Positions 19,164 through 29,658 of a stretch of 64,000 bases of DNA are shown here, one piece after another. The position numbers and the translations under genes were made by a program. Source of the stretch: Polynucleobacter necessarius (lineage in GTDB: Bacteria; Pseudomonadota; Gammaproteobacteria; Burkholderiales; Burkholderiaceae); assembly GCF_900095205.1 (NCBI RefSeq), contig NZ_LT606951.1, positions 1,848,263 to 1,912,262 on the forward strand, in the 5' to 3' direction. Position 1 is the first letter of the stretch. Every line of letters starts with the position of its first letter. The notes under the pieces were generated by a model. It saw only the letters and a list, made by a program, of their open reading frames with translations, was not told the origin of the DNA and searched no databases.

Positions 19164-19934
19164 TTATCTGCAGACTCTTCTTCGGTCTGCTTTGTTTGGC
19201 ACATAAAAACACGCGATTAATAGCCCTAGCTCGTAGAGTAAGGTCATGGGGACTGCCAAAAGTAATTGCGAGAGCACATCCGGTGGCGTGACAACAGCAG
19301 AAATTACGAAGGCGCCAACGATGACATAGGGTCGTATCTCCTTCAACTTGGCTAAGGGCACCATACCCATGCGCACTAAAACGACTACTACGACAGGTAC
19401 CTCAAAAGTAATGCCAAATGCCAAAAAGATAGTCATGGCAAAGCTCAGATAATTATCAATGTCGGTAGACATTTCAGCACCTAAAGGTGCGTTGTAACTA
19501 GCCATAAACTTAAATACCGTGGGGAATACTAAGAAGTAGGCAAATGCCACGCCAATAATGAATAAGGTATAGCTACTGACTACCAAGGGCAGGATGAGCT
19601 TTCTTTCATGCAGATACAAACCGGGGGCTATAAAAGCCCAAAGCTGATAAATCACTACGGGCAAAGCAATAATGAATGCCACTAACATCGTGACTTTCAT
19701 GGGCACAAAAAAGGAACCTGTCACATCAGTGACGATCATCTTGCCACCCGCTGGTAATGCCTCTAATAGTGGCTGCGCAAATAAATGAAAAATATCTGGC
19801 GCCCAATACACCAAGCAAATGAATACAACAATGATTGCCAACGCGGCCTTAATGACGCGATCACGCAATTCAAATAGGTGCGATAGAAAAGTTTCCTGTA
19901 ATCCGGAATCTTCAGTTGAATTGTTTTCAGTCAT
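19164..19934 (-). CDS. tatC: Sec-independent translocase subunit TatC, altered C-terminal tail
   Basis: TatC is the receptor for twin-arginine signal peptides. The 256-aa protein has six helices. Family motifs: HLFELRDRVIKA (TatC HL.ELR), WAFIAPGLYLHERK, AFGITFEVPVVVVVLVRMG, REIRPYVIV-like KEIRPYVIVGAFVISAVVTPPD. After the last helix (ELGLLIACFYVP) the present frame gives NKADRRRVCR. A different frame gives KQTEEESADNQSTSASA with stop at 19139-19141, a typical acidic tail, so a one-base change probably altered the last residues. This lies outside the conserved core and function is probably kept. Operon tatA-tatB-tatC. Confidence 0.93.
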   Translation of the reverse strand: MTENNSTEDSGLQETFLSHLFELRDRVIKAALAIIVVFICLVYWAPDIFHLFAQPLLEALPAGGKMIVTDVTGSFFVPMKVTMLVAFIIALPVVIYQLWAFIAPGLYLHERKLILPLVVSSYTLFIIGVAFAYFLVFPTVFKFMASYNAPLGAEMSTDIDNYLSFAMTIFLAFGITFEVPVVVVVLVRMGMVPLAKLKEIRPYVIVGAFVISAVVTPPDVLSQLLLAVPMTLLYELGLLIACFYVPNKADRRRVCR

Positions 19935-19967
19935 GCGTAGATATTTATATTCTTTTTGTTTTATTTT

Positions 19968-20444
19968 CTACTTATTGGCACTGTGATGAAAGCGCTTCAT
20001 CCTGGCTGCGCCAGATTGCACGCGAGTACGAATGCCTGCGGAGTGTTTGAACCAAACTGGTCGTGCAGCACGGCGCACGCCCCAGCTATTACGACCTTGA
20101 CGCTGTGATTTACGGAGCACTTCTTTTTCATCGAAAGGTGGCTTTTCAAAGCTGATCTCAAAAATGTCTGCCTGATCACTGAGATTGGCGCCAGCTTCCT
20201 GAACTGTTGAACCGATACTATTTTCAACCCCTTTGAGCGTAGCAGCAGTTTCTTCTCGAAACTTTTTAAACTCTTCGACTTCCATCTGACGATTAACTTC
20301 AGACTTGACATCAACCATATAACGTTGCGCTCGACCAAATAAATTACCAGCCATACGCGCAACTTTAGGTAAGCGCTCTGGCCCTACGACAACCAAAGCA
20401 ACTACAGCAATCAGTACTAGTTTTAAAACTCCAAGGTCAATCAT
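19968..20444 (-). CDS. tatB: Sec-independent translocase subunit TatB
   Basis: A 158-aa protein. The N-terminal helix MIDLGVLKLVLIAVVALVVV is followed by the hinge GPERLPKVARMAGNLFGRAQ, which is diagnostic of TatB rather than TatA. Then comes an amphipathic and coiled region (EVNRQMEVEEFKKFREE) and a basic, Arg-rich tail. With TatC it forms the signal-peptide-binding complex. It lies 48 nt after tatA and 33 nt before tatC. Confidence 0.94.
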   Translation of the reverse strand: MIDLGVLKLVLIAVVALVVVGPERLPKVARMAGNLFGRAQRYMVDVKSEVNRQMEVEEFKKFREETAATLKGVENSIGSTVQEAGANLSDQADIFEISFEKPPFDEKEVLRKSQRQGRNSWGVRRAARPVWFKHSAGIRTRVQSGAARMKRFHHSANK

Positions 20445-20492
20445 TTAAACCAGTCGCTTAAAAGCTGCATGAATTTCTATCTACGCAATCAA

Positions 20493-20717
20493 TTAGGACT
20501 TGTTGACGTCTTTAGCTTGAACATCAACAGTCTTTTCTGCTGTAGCAGAGCTTTGCTGAATTTGCTCTTTAGGCTCTTCACCAGTTTTCATGCCGTCCTT
20601 AAACCCTTTAACTGCACCACCTAAATCTTGGCCAATGTTACGTAATTTTTTGGTACCGAATACCAACATCACAATAACCAAAACTATCAACCAATGCCAA
20701 ATGCTAAATGAACCCAT
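20493..20717 (-). CDS. tatA: Sec-independent translocase subunit TatA
   Basis: A 74-aa pore-forming subunit. It has the short N-terminal helix [20 protein letters not shown], then [20 protein letters not shown], the TatA hinge and amphipathic helix, and a charged Gln/Lys tail. Normal length. It is 16 nt downstream of hinT in the same orientation, at the end of the his run. Confidence 0.95.
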   Translation of the reverse strand: MGSFSIWHWLIVLVIVMLVFGTKKLRNIGQDLGGAVKGFKDGMKTGEEPKEQIQQSSATAEKTVDVQAKDVNKS

Positions 20718-20733
20718 CTTTAATCTCCTTGGA

Positions 20734-21090
20734 TTATTTTTTCCAGGGGCGCGGACCGCCCATCACATGTAAATGCAAGTGATAAACCTCCTGCCCACCA
20801 TCTGCACCATTGTTTACCATCAATCTAAAGCCACCATCCTTACCTGGACGGCAGTCTTGCTCTTTGGCAAGACGGGGTGCTAATTCCATCATTCTACCTA
20901 GCAAAGGCGCATCTATGCTTTCCGCAGACTCCAGCATGGGAATATGCTTTTTGGGAACCATCAAAAAATGGATAGGGGCTGCTGGGTTGATATCTTTAAA
21001 AGCATAAATTTCCTCATCCTCATAGACTTTCTGTGAGGGGATTAAGCCTTGAGAAATCTTACAAAACAAGCAATTAGGATCGTGCGACAT
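20734..21090 (-). CDS. hinT: HIT-family purine nucleoside phosphoramidase
   Basis: A 118-aa HinT-type hydrolase of adenosine phosphoramidates. The histidine triad HLHLHV is at residues 104-109. CLFCKI at residues 7-12 and [10 protein letters not shown] at 41-50 also match. It sits between hisE and tatA, a common betaproteobacterial order. Confidence 0.94.
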   Translation of the reverse strand: MSHDPNCLFCKISQGLIPSQKVYEDEEIYAFKDINPAAPIHFLMVPKKHIPMLESAESIDAPLLGRMMELAPRLAKEQDCRPGKDGGFRLMVNNGADGGQEVYHLHLHVMGGPRPWKK

Positions 21091-21103
21091 ATTTCTCTCT
21101 TAA

Positions 21104-21505
21104 TTATTCTTGACCGGCAGCTTTTCTGGCGGCTTTTTCCTCAATACCCGAAGTTCCCAAGCGACGATCAAGCTCAGCAACAACATCTTCTGGACGCAAA
21201 TTAAATTGAGAAAGTGCAATTAAGCAGTGAAACCATAAATCAGCCATTTCCCCAACAAGCAACTTTTGCTGCTCGGAAGCCAAATTCGAATTGCGCGCAT
21301 CTTTCGCCGCCATTACAGCCTCTGTCGCCTCTTCACCAATTTTTTTTAAGATTCCATCGTCACCCTTTGAAAAGAGCAGTGCGGTATAGGAGGTTTTGGG
21401 GTCTATTTGATCTGCCTTAAACGCATCGCGACGTTGATCAACCACATCAGCCAGATGGGCGAATGCAGAGTCTAAATTTGAAGGTTTATTGGCAGAACTA
21501 GTCAT
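21104..21505 (-). CDS. hisE: Phosphoribosyl-ATP pyrophosphatase
   Basis: A 133-aa helical MazG-like enzyme; step 2 of histidine synthesis, hydrolysing PR-ATP to PR-AMP. The metal-binding helices are visible: SYTALLFSKGDDGILKKIGE, EEATEAVMAAKDA and LVGEMADLWFHCLIALSQ. A short extension of about 20 residues precedes the domain and an Ala/Lys tail follows. It is separate from hisI, as in other betaproteobacteria. Confidence 0.95.
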   Translation of the reverse strand: MTSSANKPSNLDSAFAHLADVVDQRRDAFKADQIDPKTSYTALLFSKGDDGILKKIGEEATEAVMAAKDARNSNLASEQQKLLVGEMADLWFHCLIALSQFNLRPEDVVAELDRRLGTSGIEEKAARKAAGQE

Positions 21506-21546
21506 TTAGTCATTTTATGTCTTTTAAAGAAAAAACTTTAGGTTCT

Positions 21547-21969
21547 CTATTTTTTTGAAACTGACTGATCTATCCAAGCTGCATTAGCAGAGTCCCAACA
21601 CTTAAAGAAGCAGCTGTGTTCGCCTGTATGACATGCGATGCCATCTTTTTGCTCAACTAAAAGCAGAATCGTATCGCCATCACAGTCCAAGCGAATTTCT
21701 TTTACCTTTTGCGCGTGACCAGACTCTTCACCTTTGTGCCAAAGCTTCTGTCTTGATCGAGTCCAGTACACAGCTTCACCTAGGCGCAAAGTTTCTAATA
21801 AGGCATCGCGATTCATCCAGGCCATCATCAATACATGGCCGCTGCCTACTTCCTGCGTAATAACCGGTACCAGACCTTGCTCATTCCAAGTCACAGTATC
21901 AAGCCATGAACCAGCTTGCAGATTCTGAATAGGGGCAAAGGTATTTTGGGCGCTTTGAGATTTGCTCAT
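21547..21969 (-). CDS. hisI: Phosphoribosyl-AMP cyclohydrolase
   Basis: A 140-aa zinc enzyme opening the purine ring of PR-AMP (step 3). Motifs: [36 protein letters not shown], and the metal-binding [13 protein letters not shown] with [10 protein letters not shown], which supplies Cys and Asp ligands. Intact and of family length. Confidence 0.96.
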   Translation of the reverse strand: MSKSQSAQNTFAPIQNLQAGSWLDTVTWNEQGLVPVITQEVGSGHVLMMAWMNRDALLETLRLGEAVYWTRSRQKLWHKGEESGHAQKVKEIRLDCDGDTILLLVEQKDGIACHTGEHSCFFKCWDSANAAWIDQSVSKK

Positions 21970-22021
21970 ACCTAAACTTTACAGGTAATAAGCCTAAACG
22001 CACCAAAAAGCCTTTGAAGAC

Positions 22022-22780
22022 TTAAATACGTACTGGAATCCCTTGGGCGGCCATGTATTCTTTTGCTTGGCCAACGGTGTATTCGCCGTAGTGAAAAATA
22101 CTAGCGGCTAAAACAGCGTCTGCATGACCCTTGGTAATGCCGTCTACTAAATGCTGTAAGTTACCAACACCACCCGAAGCGATTACCGGAACTGAAACTG
22201 CATCACTGACTGCTGCGGTCAAAGGTAAGTCAAAGCCATCTTTACTGCCATCACGGTTCATACTAGTTAGTAGAATTTCACCAGTTCCGCGTTTGGCGAC
22301 CTCTTTAGCCCATTCCACAACATCCATTCCAGTGGCCGTTCTGCCTCCATGGGTGAATACTTCCCAATTTCCAGAATCCGTTTGTTTTGCATCAATCGCT
22401 ACCACTATGCACTGCGAGCCATAGTAAGCAGCGGCATCCGATACCAAATCTGGGTTAGCTACCGCAGAGGAATTCATGCTGACTTTATCTGCACCAGCAT
22501 TGAGTAATCGACGCACGTCTGCAACTGCACGCACTCCGCCACCTACCGTTAAGGGAATGAATACTTGTGATGCAACATCCTCAATGATGTGCAAAATAAG
22601 ATCGCGGCCGTCAGAGGTGGCGGTAATATCCAAAAACGTCAGCTCGTCTGCACCTTGAGTGTCATATCGTTTAGCAATCTCAACGGGATCGCCTGCATCA
22701 CGCAGACCTACAAAGTTCACACCCTTAACTACACGCCCTGCAGTGACATCAAGACAAGGAATGATTCTTTTAGTTAACAC
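22022..22780 (-). CDS. hisF: Imidazole glycerol phosphate synthase, cyclase subunit
   Basis: A 252-aa (beta/alpha)8 barrel that closes the imidazole ring with ammonia from HisH. The catalytic Asp is in [19 protein letters not shown] and the second in VVAIDAKQ. Phosphate-binding [11 protein letters not shown] and ASGGVGN are present. The start is GTG, overlapping the hisA stop (TAGTG), which couples translation. Intact. Confidence 0.97.
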   Translation of the reverse strand: MLTKRIIPCLDVTAGRVVKGVNFVGLRDAGDPVEIAKRYDTQGADELTFLDITATSDGRDLILHIIEDVASQVFIPLTVGGGVRAVADVRRLLNAGADKVSMNSSAVANPDLVSDAAAYYGSQCIVVAIDAKQTDSGNWEVFTHGGRTATGMDVVEWAKEVAKRGTGEILLTSMNRDGSKDGFDLPLTAAVSDAVSVPVIASGGVGNLQHLVDGITKGHADAVLAASIFHYGEYTVGQAKEYMAAQGIPVRI

Positions 22781-23541
22781 TAGATAATTTTCTTTTGATA
22801 TTTAAGCGTCAACTCATCAGCGTATTTTTGTGCGGCTGCCAGATCAAGATCTCCAGTATAAATAGAGCGACCAGCAATCACGCCCATGACACCTTCTTCT
22901 TCCGCTTTGCATAGTGCATCAATATCTTGGTTATTTGACAGCCCACCACTCACAATCACAGGAATGCGTATCGCCTGAGCCAACTTGACAGTAGCGTCAA
23001 TATTGACGCCCTTTAGCATCCCATCACGACCAATGTCGGTATAAATAACCGCCTCTACACCCCAGTCTTCAAACTTTTTAGCGAGATCAATCACTTCATG
23101 ACCCATGATTTTGCTCCAACCATCGGTGGCAACCTTACCATCACGCGCATCTAAGCCAACCATGACGTGCCCTGGAAATGCAGTGCAAGCGTCTTGCACA
23201 AAACCTGGATTTTTAACAGCTGCGGTCCCAATAATGACAGTACTGATGCCATCATCCAATAATCTCTCTATGGTCTCGAAATCGCGTATACCGCCACCGA
23301 GTTGAACTGGAATTTCGTCCCCCACTGCCTTCAGAATCGATTTAATCGCAGACTCATTTTTGAGCTTACCTGCAAATGCCCCATTCAGATCAACCAAATG
23401 TAGACGTCGCGCCCCTTTGCTAATCCAGTGCGCCGCCATTGCACCTGGGTCTTCAGAAAAAACAGTGGCTTTATCCATATCACCTTGTTCGAGTCGAACA
23501 CAGTAGCCGTCTTTAAGATCAATTGCGGGAATCAGCAGCAT
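22780..23541 (-). CDS. hisA: Phosphoribosylformimino-AICAR ribotide isomerase
   Basis: A 253-aa (beta/alpha)8 isomerase acting before HisHF. The general base is in [16 protein letters not shown] and the second Asp in [14 protein letters not shown]. Phosphate sites are VQLGGGIRD and VSGGLSN. The stop overlaps the hisF start. Intact. Confidence 0.97.
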   Translation of the reverse strand: MLLIPAIDLKDGYCVRLEQGDMDKATVFSEDPGAMAAHWISKGARRLHLVDLNGAFAGKLKNESAIKSILKAVGDEIPVQLGGGIRDFETIERLLDDGISTVIIGTAAVKNPGFVQDACTAFPGHVMVGLDARDGKVATDGWSKIMGHEVIDLAKKFEDWGVEAVIYTDIGRDGMLKGVNIDATVKLAQAIRIPVIVSGGLSNNQDIDALCKAEEEGVMGVIAGRSIYTGDLDLAAAQKYADELTLKYQKKII

Positions 23542-23559
23542 AGCAAAAAGATAAAAATA

Positions 23560-24222
23560 TTAAGGTTGCCAAGAAACAAAATTTTTATAAAGCTTCAATC
23601 CGTATTCTGCACTTTTTTCTGGATGAAATTGGGTTACGAAAATATTATTTCGCGCCACAGCAGAAGTAAACCAATTGCCATATTCAGTAGAGCCGACGAC
23701 ATCCTCATTGCGTTGCGGCACAACAAAGTAGCTATGTACAAAATAAAAGCTTGTTAGGTCAGGAATGCCATCCCACAAGGGGTGCTTACGATCCTGGCGT
23801 ACTTGATTCCAACCCATATGTGGCACCTTATAGGCTGACCCATCAGATTGCTTCTTGCCAGCCAATTCAAAGCGACGAACTTCACCAGGCAGTAAGCCCA
23901 AACATAGCGTCCATTGATCAACCCCATTGCCACGCACTTCAGAGCTTTGATCAAACAGCATTTGCTCGCCTACACAAACACCCAAGAAAGGCTTGGATTT
24001 GGATATCTCAAGCAACGCCTCCAATAATCCCGATTCGGTCAAATGCCTCATGCAATCTGGCATTGCTCCTTGACCAGGTAAAACCACTCGATCAGCCGAA
24101 CGAATTTCTTCTGGCTGATGAGCAATCAATATATTGTCATCAGGGGCAACATGATGAAATGCCTGAAACACGGAACGGAGATTACCCATTCCATAGTCGA
24201 CGATCGCAATGGTTTGCGCCAA
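23560..24222 (-). CDS. hisH: Imidazole glycerol phosphate synthase, glutaminase subunit
   Basis: A 220-aa class I glutamine amidotransferase feeding ammonia to HisF. The nucleophile Cys83 lies in GVCVGEQML and the His/Glu pair in TQFHPEKS near residue 205. The N-terminus [12 protein letters not shown] is typical. The only plausible start is TTG at 24222, since the family begins right there. It is 18 nt upstream of hisA. Intact. Confidence 0.95.
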   Translation of the reverse strand: MAQTIAIVDYGMGNLRSVFQAFHHVAPDDNILIAHQPEEIRSADRVVLPGQGAMPDCMRHLTESGLLEALLEISKSKPFLGVCVGEQMLFDQSSEVRGNGVDQWTLCLGLLPGEVRRFELAGKKQSDGSAYKVPHMGWNQVRQDRKHPLWDGIPDLTSFYFVHSYFVVPQRNEDVVGSTEYGNWFTSAVARNNIFVTQFHPEKSAEYGLKLYKNFVSWQP

Positions 24223-24273
24223 AATTGAGCCTATCTTTGCTTTTATATCTATTGGGCAACTAGAAGATCTAGA

Positions 24274-24861
24274 TTAGAGGCTGCCTTTGGTTGATGGAAT
24301 GGAACCAGAAGCACGAGGATCAACTGCCAAGGCCATACGCAAAGCACGTCCAAAGGCCTTGAACACGGTTTCGATCTGGTGATGAGCGTTAATACCACGC
24401 AAATTATCGATATGTAAGGTCACTCCTGCGTGGTTCACAAAACCACGAAAAAACTCAATGCTGAGATCTACATCGAAATCTCCAACGCGTGCACGAGTAA
24501 AGGGAACATTAAATTCCAAACCTGGGCGGCCAGAGAAATCAATCACGACACGCGATAGGGTTTCGTCCAAAGGAACATAGGAATGTCCATAACGGGTTAT
24601 GCCTGCTTTATCTCCAACTGCTTTAGCAAAGGCCTGCCCCAAGGTAATTCCCACATCTTCAACAGTGTGATGGTCATCAATATGGGTATCGCCATTGGCT
24701 ACGACTTTGAGGTCGATCATGCCGTGACGGGCAATTTGATCCAACATATGATCTAGGAAAGGAGCGCCGGAAGCTAGCTCAGCCTTACCGGTACCATCTA
24801 AATTGATGGAAATCTGAATTTTGGTTTCCGAAGTGTTTCGGGTAACGGCGGCTTGCCGCAT
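24274..24861 (-). CDS. hisB: Imidazoleglycerol-phosphate dehydratase
   Basis: A 195-aa manganese enzyme, monofunctional (no phosphatase domain). Metal-ligand motifs are [10 protein letters not shown] and NAHHQIE; the opening is [18 protein letters not shown], then PFLDHMLDQ and HGMIDL. It is separated from hisC by about 116 bp and faces away from it, so it needs its own promoter or one embedded in that gap. Intact. Confidence 0.96.
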   Translation of the reverse strand: MRQAAVTRNTSETKIQISINLDGTGKAELASGAPFLDHMLDQIARHGMIDLKVVANGDTHIDDHHTVEDVGITLGQAFAKAVGDKAGITRYGHSYVPLDETLSRVVIDFSGRPGLEFNVPFTRARVGDFDVDLSIEFFRGFVNHAGVTLHIDNLRGINAHHQIETVFKAFGRALRMALAVDPRASGSIPSTKGSL

Positions 24862-24977
24862 GTTTCATTGCGCCGCGAGGCGAAGTGTTGATTGGAGCAT
24901 CATAATATCATTCCTAGAGAAGATATAAATATCGATATTGCTGTACTTTTATCCCGTTTTTTGACCTGAGAACCCTC

Positions 24978-26044
24978 ATGAGCCGTTTTTGGAGCCCTGT
25001 TGTTCAAACCCTAACCCCTTACATTCCAGGGGAGCAACCGCAATTGCAGCGGCTTATCAAACTCAACACCAATGAAAGTCCATATGGTCCTTCGACAAAA
25101 GCGCTTGCCGCGATCGAAAGTCAAAATACTGCAAATTTACGGCTTTACCCAGATCCAGAGGGCGCAGCCCTTAAGCAGGCAATCGCCAAACTACACAACG
25201 TAGGCCCTAAGCAAGTTTTTTAGGCAATGGTTCAGATGAAGTTTTAGCCCATATATTTGCTGGTCTTCTAAAACAAAGTAAACCTATTCACTTTCCAGAT
25301 ATCACTTATAGCTTCTATCCGGTCTACTGCAAGCTTTTTGGAATTGACTATCAAACTGTTCCTTTAAATGAAAAGTTTGAAATCAATACTGCTGACTACA
25401 AGACTCCTAACGGTGGAGTTATTTTCCCGAACCCGAATGCCCCTACTGGCAGATCTATTCCTCGCTCAGAAATAGAAGCTTTACTAGCGTGTAATAAAGA
25501 TTCCGTAGTTGTAATTGATGAAGCTTACGTAGATTACGGCACTGAATCTTGTATTCCTTTGTTGCGCGGCGACAAATGCCCTGAAAATCTATTGGTAGTT
25601 CATACACTTTCTAAATCTCGTGCCCTAGCCGGACTACGTGTTGGTTTTGCTGTAGGCCATCCAGACTTAATTGAAGGTTTAGAGCGAGTCAAGAACAGTT
25701 TTAATTCCTATCCACTGGGACGTCTTGCACAGGCTGGAGCGATTGCAGCAATTGAAGATCAAGCGCATCTTGAGGAAACATCTGCCAAAGTTGTTCAAAC
25801 GCGCGCAAAATTAATTGAGCAACTCAATGCATTCGGCTTTGAAACTTTGCCTTCAACTGCAAACTTTATTTTCACGCGTCATCCACAGCATGCTGGCGCC
25901 AAGCTTTATCAAGCCTTACGTGATCTGGGCATCATCGTGCGCCACTTTAAGTCACCACGTATTGAAGAGTTTTTACGCATCACCATTGGTACAGATGAAC
26001 AAAGCGGTGAACTTGTCGCCGCCCTAAAAGAAATCTTAAATTAA
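24978..26044 (+). pseudogene. hisC: Histidinol-phosphate aminotransferase, one frameshift, opposite strand to the other his genes
   Basis: A PLP aminotransferase of step 7. The first 81 codons ([37 protein letters not shown]) end at a stop made by a 6-T run (25216-25221). With 7 T the frame reads [11 protein letters not shown] and stays open to 26044. Every later motif is intact: [19 protein letters not shown], and the PLP lysine in [15 protein letters not shown]. So there is exactly one lesion, at a homopolymer, in a gene whose pathway partners are all clean. It lies on the plus strand between hisD and hisB on the minus strand, which breaks the usual operon. It may be rescued by slippage, be a base-calling error, or be an early pseudogene. 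Confidence 0.85.
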
Positions 26045-26047
26045 GTT

Positions 26048-26079
26048 TTAAAGAAGTAAAGCTGAGCTTACTTCTTTAA
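26048..26079. terminator. Hairpin between convergent hisC and hisD
   Basis: A perfect 12-bp inverted repeat, TTAAAGAAGTAA (26048-26059) and TTACTTCTTTAA (26068-26079), with an 8-nt loop. One arm is the 3' end of hisD including its stop. It can act as a weak two-way terminator. It may also mark the junction of the hisC inversion. Confidence 0.55.
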
Positions 26080-27387
26080 GCGCATCTCGGCGGCACGCGC
26101 ATGAGCTTGTAAACCTTCACCATGGGCCAAAGTGCTAGCAACAGCCCCCAACGTTTGAGCGCCTGCCTCACTTACTTCAATCATGCTAGAACGCTTAATA
26201 AAGCCATATACACCCAAGGGTGATGAGAAACGTGCAGTACGAGCGGTTGGTAATACGTGATTTGGACCAGCACAATAATCACCGAGTGATTCGCTAGTGT
26301 AGTTCCCCATAAAGATGGCACCAGCATGACGAATTTTCTCTGCCCACTTGCGTGGCTCAAGGGCGCAAATTTCTAAGTGCTCTGCCGCAATCGCATTCGC
26401 AATGTCACAAGCTTCCGACATATCTTCTACTTGAATCAATAGCGCGCGGTTACTTAAAGAAGCTTCGATGACCTTTACTCGTAGCATTTCTGGAAGTAAC
26501 TTATTAATACTTGCTTGCACCTGCTCAATAAATAGAGAATTCGGACATAACAAAATCGATTGCGCTTGCTCGTCATGCTCTGCCTGAGAAAACAAATCCA
26601 TCGCAACCCAATCTGGATTACTTGAACCATCACAGAGAACTAGAATTTCTGAGGGACCCGCAATCATATCGATACCCACGGTGCCAAATACCCTTCGCTT
26701 GGCAGCAGCGACATATGCGTTTCCAGGTCCAACAATTTTGTCGACTGAAGGAATTGTTTGAGTTCCATAAGCCAATGCTCCAACCGCTTGTGCGCCGCCA
26801 ATCGTGAAGACACGATCGACACCAGCAAGATAAGCTGCCGCTAAAACTAATGGATTACGGGCGCCATCTGGAGTAGGCGCGACCATAATGACTTCGGCAA
26901 CACCAGCCACTTTTGCAGGAATCGCATTCATCAAGACAGAAGATAAGTAGGCTGCTTTTCCGCCAGGAACATATATCCCTACGCGATCTAAAGCAGTGAC
27001 TTTTTGTCCTAAGCGTGTACCGTCTGCCTCCTCATATTCCCAAGAATAGCAACCCACCTCAATCTTTTGTCTCTCGTGATACGCACGAACTCTTTGCGCC
27101 GAGATATCTAAAGCATTTTTCTGCTCGGAAGATAATGAGCTGTAGGCTTGCTCTAAATCTTTGCGAGGAATTTCTAATTCGGAAACGCTTCCAACATTCA
27201 AACGATCGAACTGGTTTGTAAAACTTAAAACCGCTTCATCGCCTTTGTTTTTTACTGCCGCCAGAATCTGAACGACCGCAGAATCTATTGCCTCATCATC
27301 AGCTGTTGGCAACGAAAGGCTGGACAACAGAATTTCTCTGAAGTCCACATCCTTGCTATTGAGGCGTTTAATTCGAACTGAGAACAT
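26068..27387 (-). CDS. hisD: Histidinol dehydrogenase
   Basis: A 439-aa zinc and NAD enzyme for the last two steps of histidine synthesis. The signature is visible: [20 protein letters not shown] and [11 protein letters not shown] (metal ligands), [28 protein letters not shown], and NHVLPT near the C-terminus. Family length. It follows hisG by about 30 nt. Intact. Confidence 0.97.
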   Translation of the reverse strand: MFSVRIKRLNSKDVDFREILLSSLSLPTADDEAIDSAVVQILAAVKNKGDEAVLSFTNQFDRLNVGSVSELEIPRKDLEQAYSSLSSEQKNALDISAQRVRAYHERQKIEVGCYSWEYEEADGTRLGQKVTALDRVGIYVPGGKAAYLSSVLMNAIPAKVAGVAEVIMVAPTPDGARNPLVLAAAYLAGVDRVFTIGGAQAVGALAYGTQTIPSVDKIVGPGNAYVAAAKRRVFGTVGIDMIAGPSEILVLCDGSSNPDWVAMDLFSQAEHDEQAQSILLCPNSLFIEQVQASINKLLPEMLRVKVIEASLSNRALLIQVEDMSEACDIANAIAAEHLEICALEPRKWAEKIRHAGAIFMGNYTSESLGDYCAGPNHVLPTARTARFSSPLGVYGFIKRSSMIEVSEAGAQTLGAVASTLAHGEGLQAHARAAEMRLKK

Positions 27388-27415
27388 GGCTTATAAAGTG
27401 AGGACGATCTTTTGC

Positions 27416-28042
27416 CTATTTCAATAAGTCAAAAATAAGCTGCAATTGTGCGCGCTTACGTTTGTAGGAGGCTTGATTGACTACTAAGCGAGCACTAATA
27501 TCAGCAATCGGCTCAACCTCAATCAAACCATTCGCTTTAAGCGTATTTCCAGTGGACACCAAGTCGACGATCGCATCTGCCAAACCTATCAAAGGCGCAA
27601 GTTCCATTGATCCATAAAGCTGAATCGTGTCGATATGCACGCCTTTATTGGCAAAGTGGTCACGTGCACAATTGACGTACTTGGTTGCTACTTTTAAGCG
27701 CGAGCCCTGCTTTACTGCAGCAGCGTAATCAAAGCCCTCGCGCACTGCAACAGACATACGACACTTTGCAATATCTAAGTCATAGGGAACATACAAACCA
27801 TCAGCACCCTTTTCCATTAGCACGTCTAAACCAGCAACACCAAAATCTGCCCCACCAAATTGCACATAGGTAGGCACATCTGATGCACGAACAATAACTA
27901 AGCGCACATCTGGATTGGTAGTCTCAATGATGAGTTTGCGTGACTTCTCAGGATCTTCCAGCGGCACGATGCCAACCTTGGATAAGATTTCTGCGGTCTC
28001 TTCGAAGATGCGCCCTTTGGAGAGGGCTAAAGTCAATTTCAT
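27416..28042 (-). CDS. hisG: ATP phosphoribosyltransferase, short form
   Basis: A 208-aa enzyme for the committed step of histidine synthesis. Motifs: [35 protein letters not shown], and [16 protein letters not shown], the PRPP-binding loop. The C-terminal regulatory domain of long HisG is missing, so a HisZ partner is expected elsewhere in the genome. It is 20 nt downstream of murA. Intact. Confidence 0.96.
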   Translation of the reverse strand: MKLTLALSKGRIFEETAEILSKVGIVPLEDPEKSRKLIIETTNPDVRLVIVRASDVPTYVQFGGADFGVAGLDVLMEKGADGLYVPYDLDIAKCRMSVAVREGFDYAAAVKQGSRLKVATKYVNCARDHFANKGVHIDTIQLYGSMELAPLIGLADAIVDLVSTGNTLKANGLIEVEPIADISARLVVNQASYKRKRAQLQLIFDLLK

Positions 28043-28062
28043 GGACTAATTATCCATCAGCC

Positions 28063-29337
28063 TTACTTCACGCGCTCGATGTTGGCACCCAAGAGGGTTA
28101 ATTTCTGCTCCATACGGTCATAACCACGATCCAAATGGTAAATACGATCCACTTGGGTTTCGCCTTGAGCGGCTAATCCTGCAATCACTAAGCTAGCCGA
28201 AGCCCGCAGATCCGTAGCCATCACAATTGCACCCGAAAGCTTTTCCACCCCCTGAGCTATCGCTGTATTGCCTTCAATAGCGATGTCAGCCCCCAAGCGG
28301 TTGAGCTCTTGAACATGCATAAAGCGGTTCTCAAAAATGGTTTCGGTAATCGTTGAGCTACCCATTGCAATTGCATTCACAGTCATGAGTTGCGCCTGCA
28401 TATCGGTTGGAAAGGCCGGATATTCAGATGTTCGGAAATTAACTGCTTTTGGACGATCTTGCATTGAAGCCTTAATCCAATCTGGACCAATCTCCATCTG
28501 AAGACCCGCTTCTTTTAACTTGACGATCACCGCCTCTAAAGTATCAGGACGACAATGCTTTACGGTGATCTCACCACCAGTTGCAGCTACTGCACACAAG
28601 AAAGTACCAGCCTCGATACGATCTGGAATAACTGAATGTTCAGCGCCGTGAAGTCTTTCAACCCCATCAATCACGAGTCGATCCGTTCCAATACCAGCAA
28701 TCTTAGCGCCCATCTTGACTAGCAATTCTGCCAAATCACCTACTTCTGGTTCGCGAGCCGCGTTTTCTAAAATCGTTGTTCCAGATGCTAAAGTGGCTGC
28801 CATCAATAAATTTTCTGTGCCGGTAACAGTAATCATATCGGTCAGAATCGAAGCCCCCTGAAGACGCCCAGACTCAGCATTCGTATCCGCCTGTATATAG
28901 CCACTCTTAATTTTGATGCTGGCGCCCATCGCCTTCAGACCCTTGATATGCTGGTCTACTGGCCGCGCACCAATAGCACAGCCACCCGGCAATGAAACCT
29001 TAGCGCTATGCATTCTGGCTAAGAGTGGCCCAAGAACTAAAATGGAAGCGCGCATGGTCTTCACCATTTCATAAGTAGCTTCTGAGCTTTTAATCACTGC
29101 AGCACATAAAACCATGTGACTACGATCACCTGCGTTAGGAAAATCAACCGTTACACCGATCTCTTGCAGAAGCTTGAGCATCGTACGAACATCTTGCAAG
29201 TCAGGAACATTGCGTAATACCACTGGTTGATCAGTTAACAGACAAGCACACAGAATTGGCAAGGCTGCATTTTTAGCGCCAGCAATAATCACCTCTCCAT
29301 TAAGCGAGGTTCCGCCAACCATTCGTAATTTATCCAT
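28063..29337 (-). CDS. murA: UDP-N-acetylglucosamine 1-carboxyvinyltransferase
   Basis: A 424-aa enzyme adding enolpyruvate to UDP-GlcNAc, the first committed step of peptidoglycan synthesis. The PEP-binding and fosfomycin-target Cys is in [15 protein letters not shown]. The opening is [28 protein letters not shown] and PTDMQAQ are present. It is placed between ibaG and hisG. Intact. Confidence 0.97.
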   Translation of the reverse strand: MDKLRMVGGTSLNGEVIIAGAKNAALPILCACLLTDQPVVLRNVPDLQDVRTMLKLLQEIGVTVDFPNAGDRSHMVLCAAVIKSSEATYEMVKTMRASILVLGPLLARMHSAKVSLPGGCAIGARPVDQHIKGLKAMGASIKIKSGYIQADTNAESGRLQGASILTDMITVTGTENLLMAATLASGTTILENAAREPEVGDLAELLVKMGAKIAGIGTDRLVIDGVERLHGAEHSVIPDRIEAGTFLCAVAATGGEITVKHCRPDTLEAVIVKLKEAGLQMEIGPDWIKASMQDRPKAVNFRTSEYPAFPTDMQAQLMTVNAIAMGSSTITETIFENRFMHVQELNRLGADIAIEGNTAIAQGVEKLSGAIVMATDLRASASLVIAGLAAQGETQVDRIYHLDRGYDRMEQKLTLLGANIERVK

Positions 29338-29379
29338 GAAACGATTCCAGTTAAATCTTAGTAATTAAATATGCAATGC

Positions 29380-29628
29380 TTATGCTGCTTGATTCTGTGC
29401 AAACTCTTCAGGCGTAAATGCTTTAATAGATAAGGCGTGGACCTCTACCTTCATGCGAGCACCCATAGCTCCATATACCAATTGGTGACGCTGCACTAAA
29501 CGCTTGCCTTCAAACTCAGGACTCACAATGGTTGCAAAAAAATGTTGCCCATCGCCCTCAACCTGAATATGAGTACATTGAATACCTTGCTTAATGTAGC
29601 TTTCTATTTGTTCTGGGGTTGGTAGCAT
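29380..29628 (-). CDS. ibaG: BolA-family protein (IbaG/YrbA type)
   Basis: An 82-aa BolA-like protein. The motif GDGQHFFATIVSPEFEGKRLV is followed by QRHQLVYGAMGARM and VHALSIKAFTPEEF. BolA-type proteins bind Fe-S clusters with monothiol glutaredoxins. The position next to murA and the mla cluster is the classical yrbA location. Intact. Confidence 0.9.
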   Translation of the reverse strand: MLPTPEQIESYIKQGIQCTHIQVEGDGQHFFATIVSPEFEGKRLVQRHQLVYGAMGARMKVEVHALSIKAFTPEEFAQNQAA

Positions 29629-29658
29629 TGAGCCTCCTAATAAACACAGTATGAATAA

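Noticed and set aside
24862..24977. A short peptide leader (MMLQSTLRLAAQ) before hisB as a his attenuator
   Set aside because: It contains no histidine run and no paired terminator/antiterminator stems; it is probably chance.
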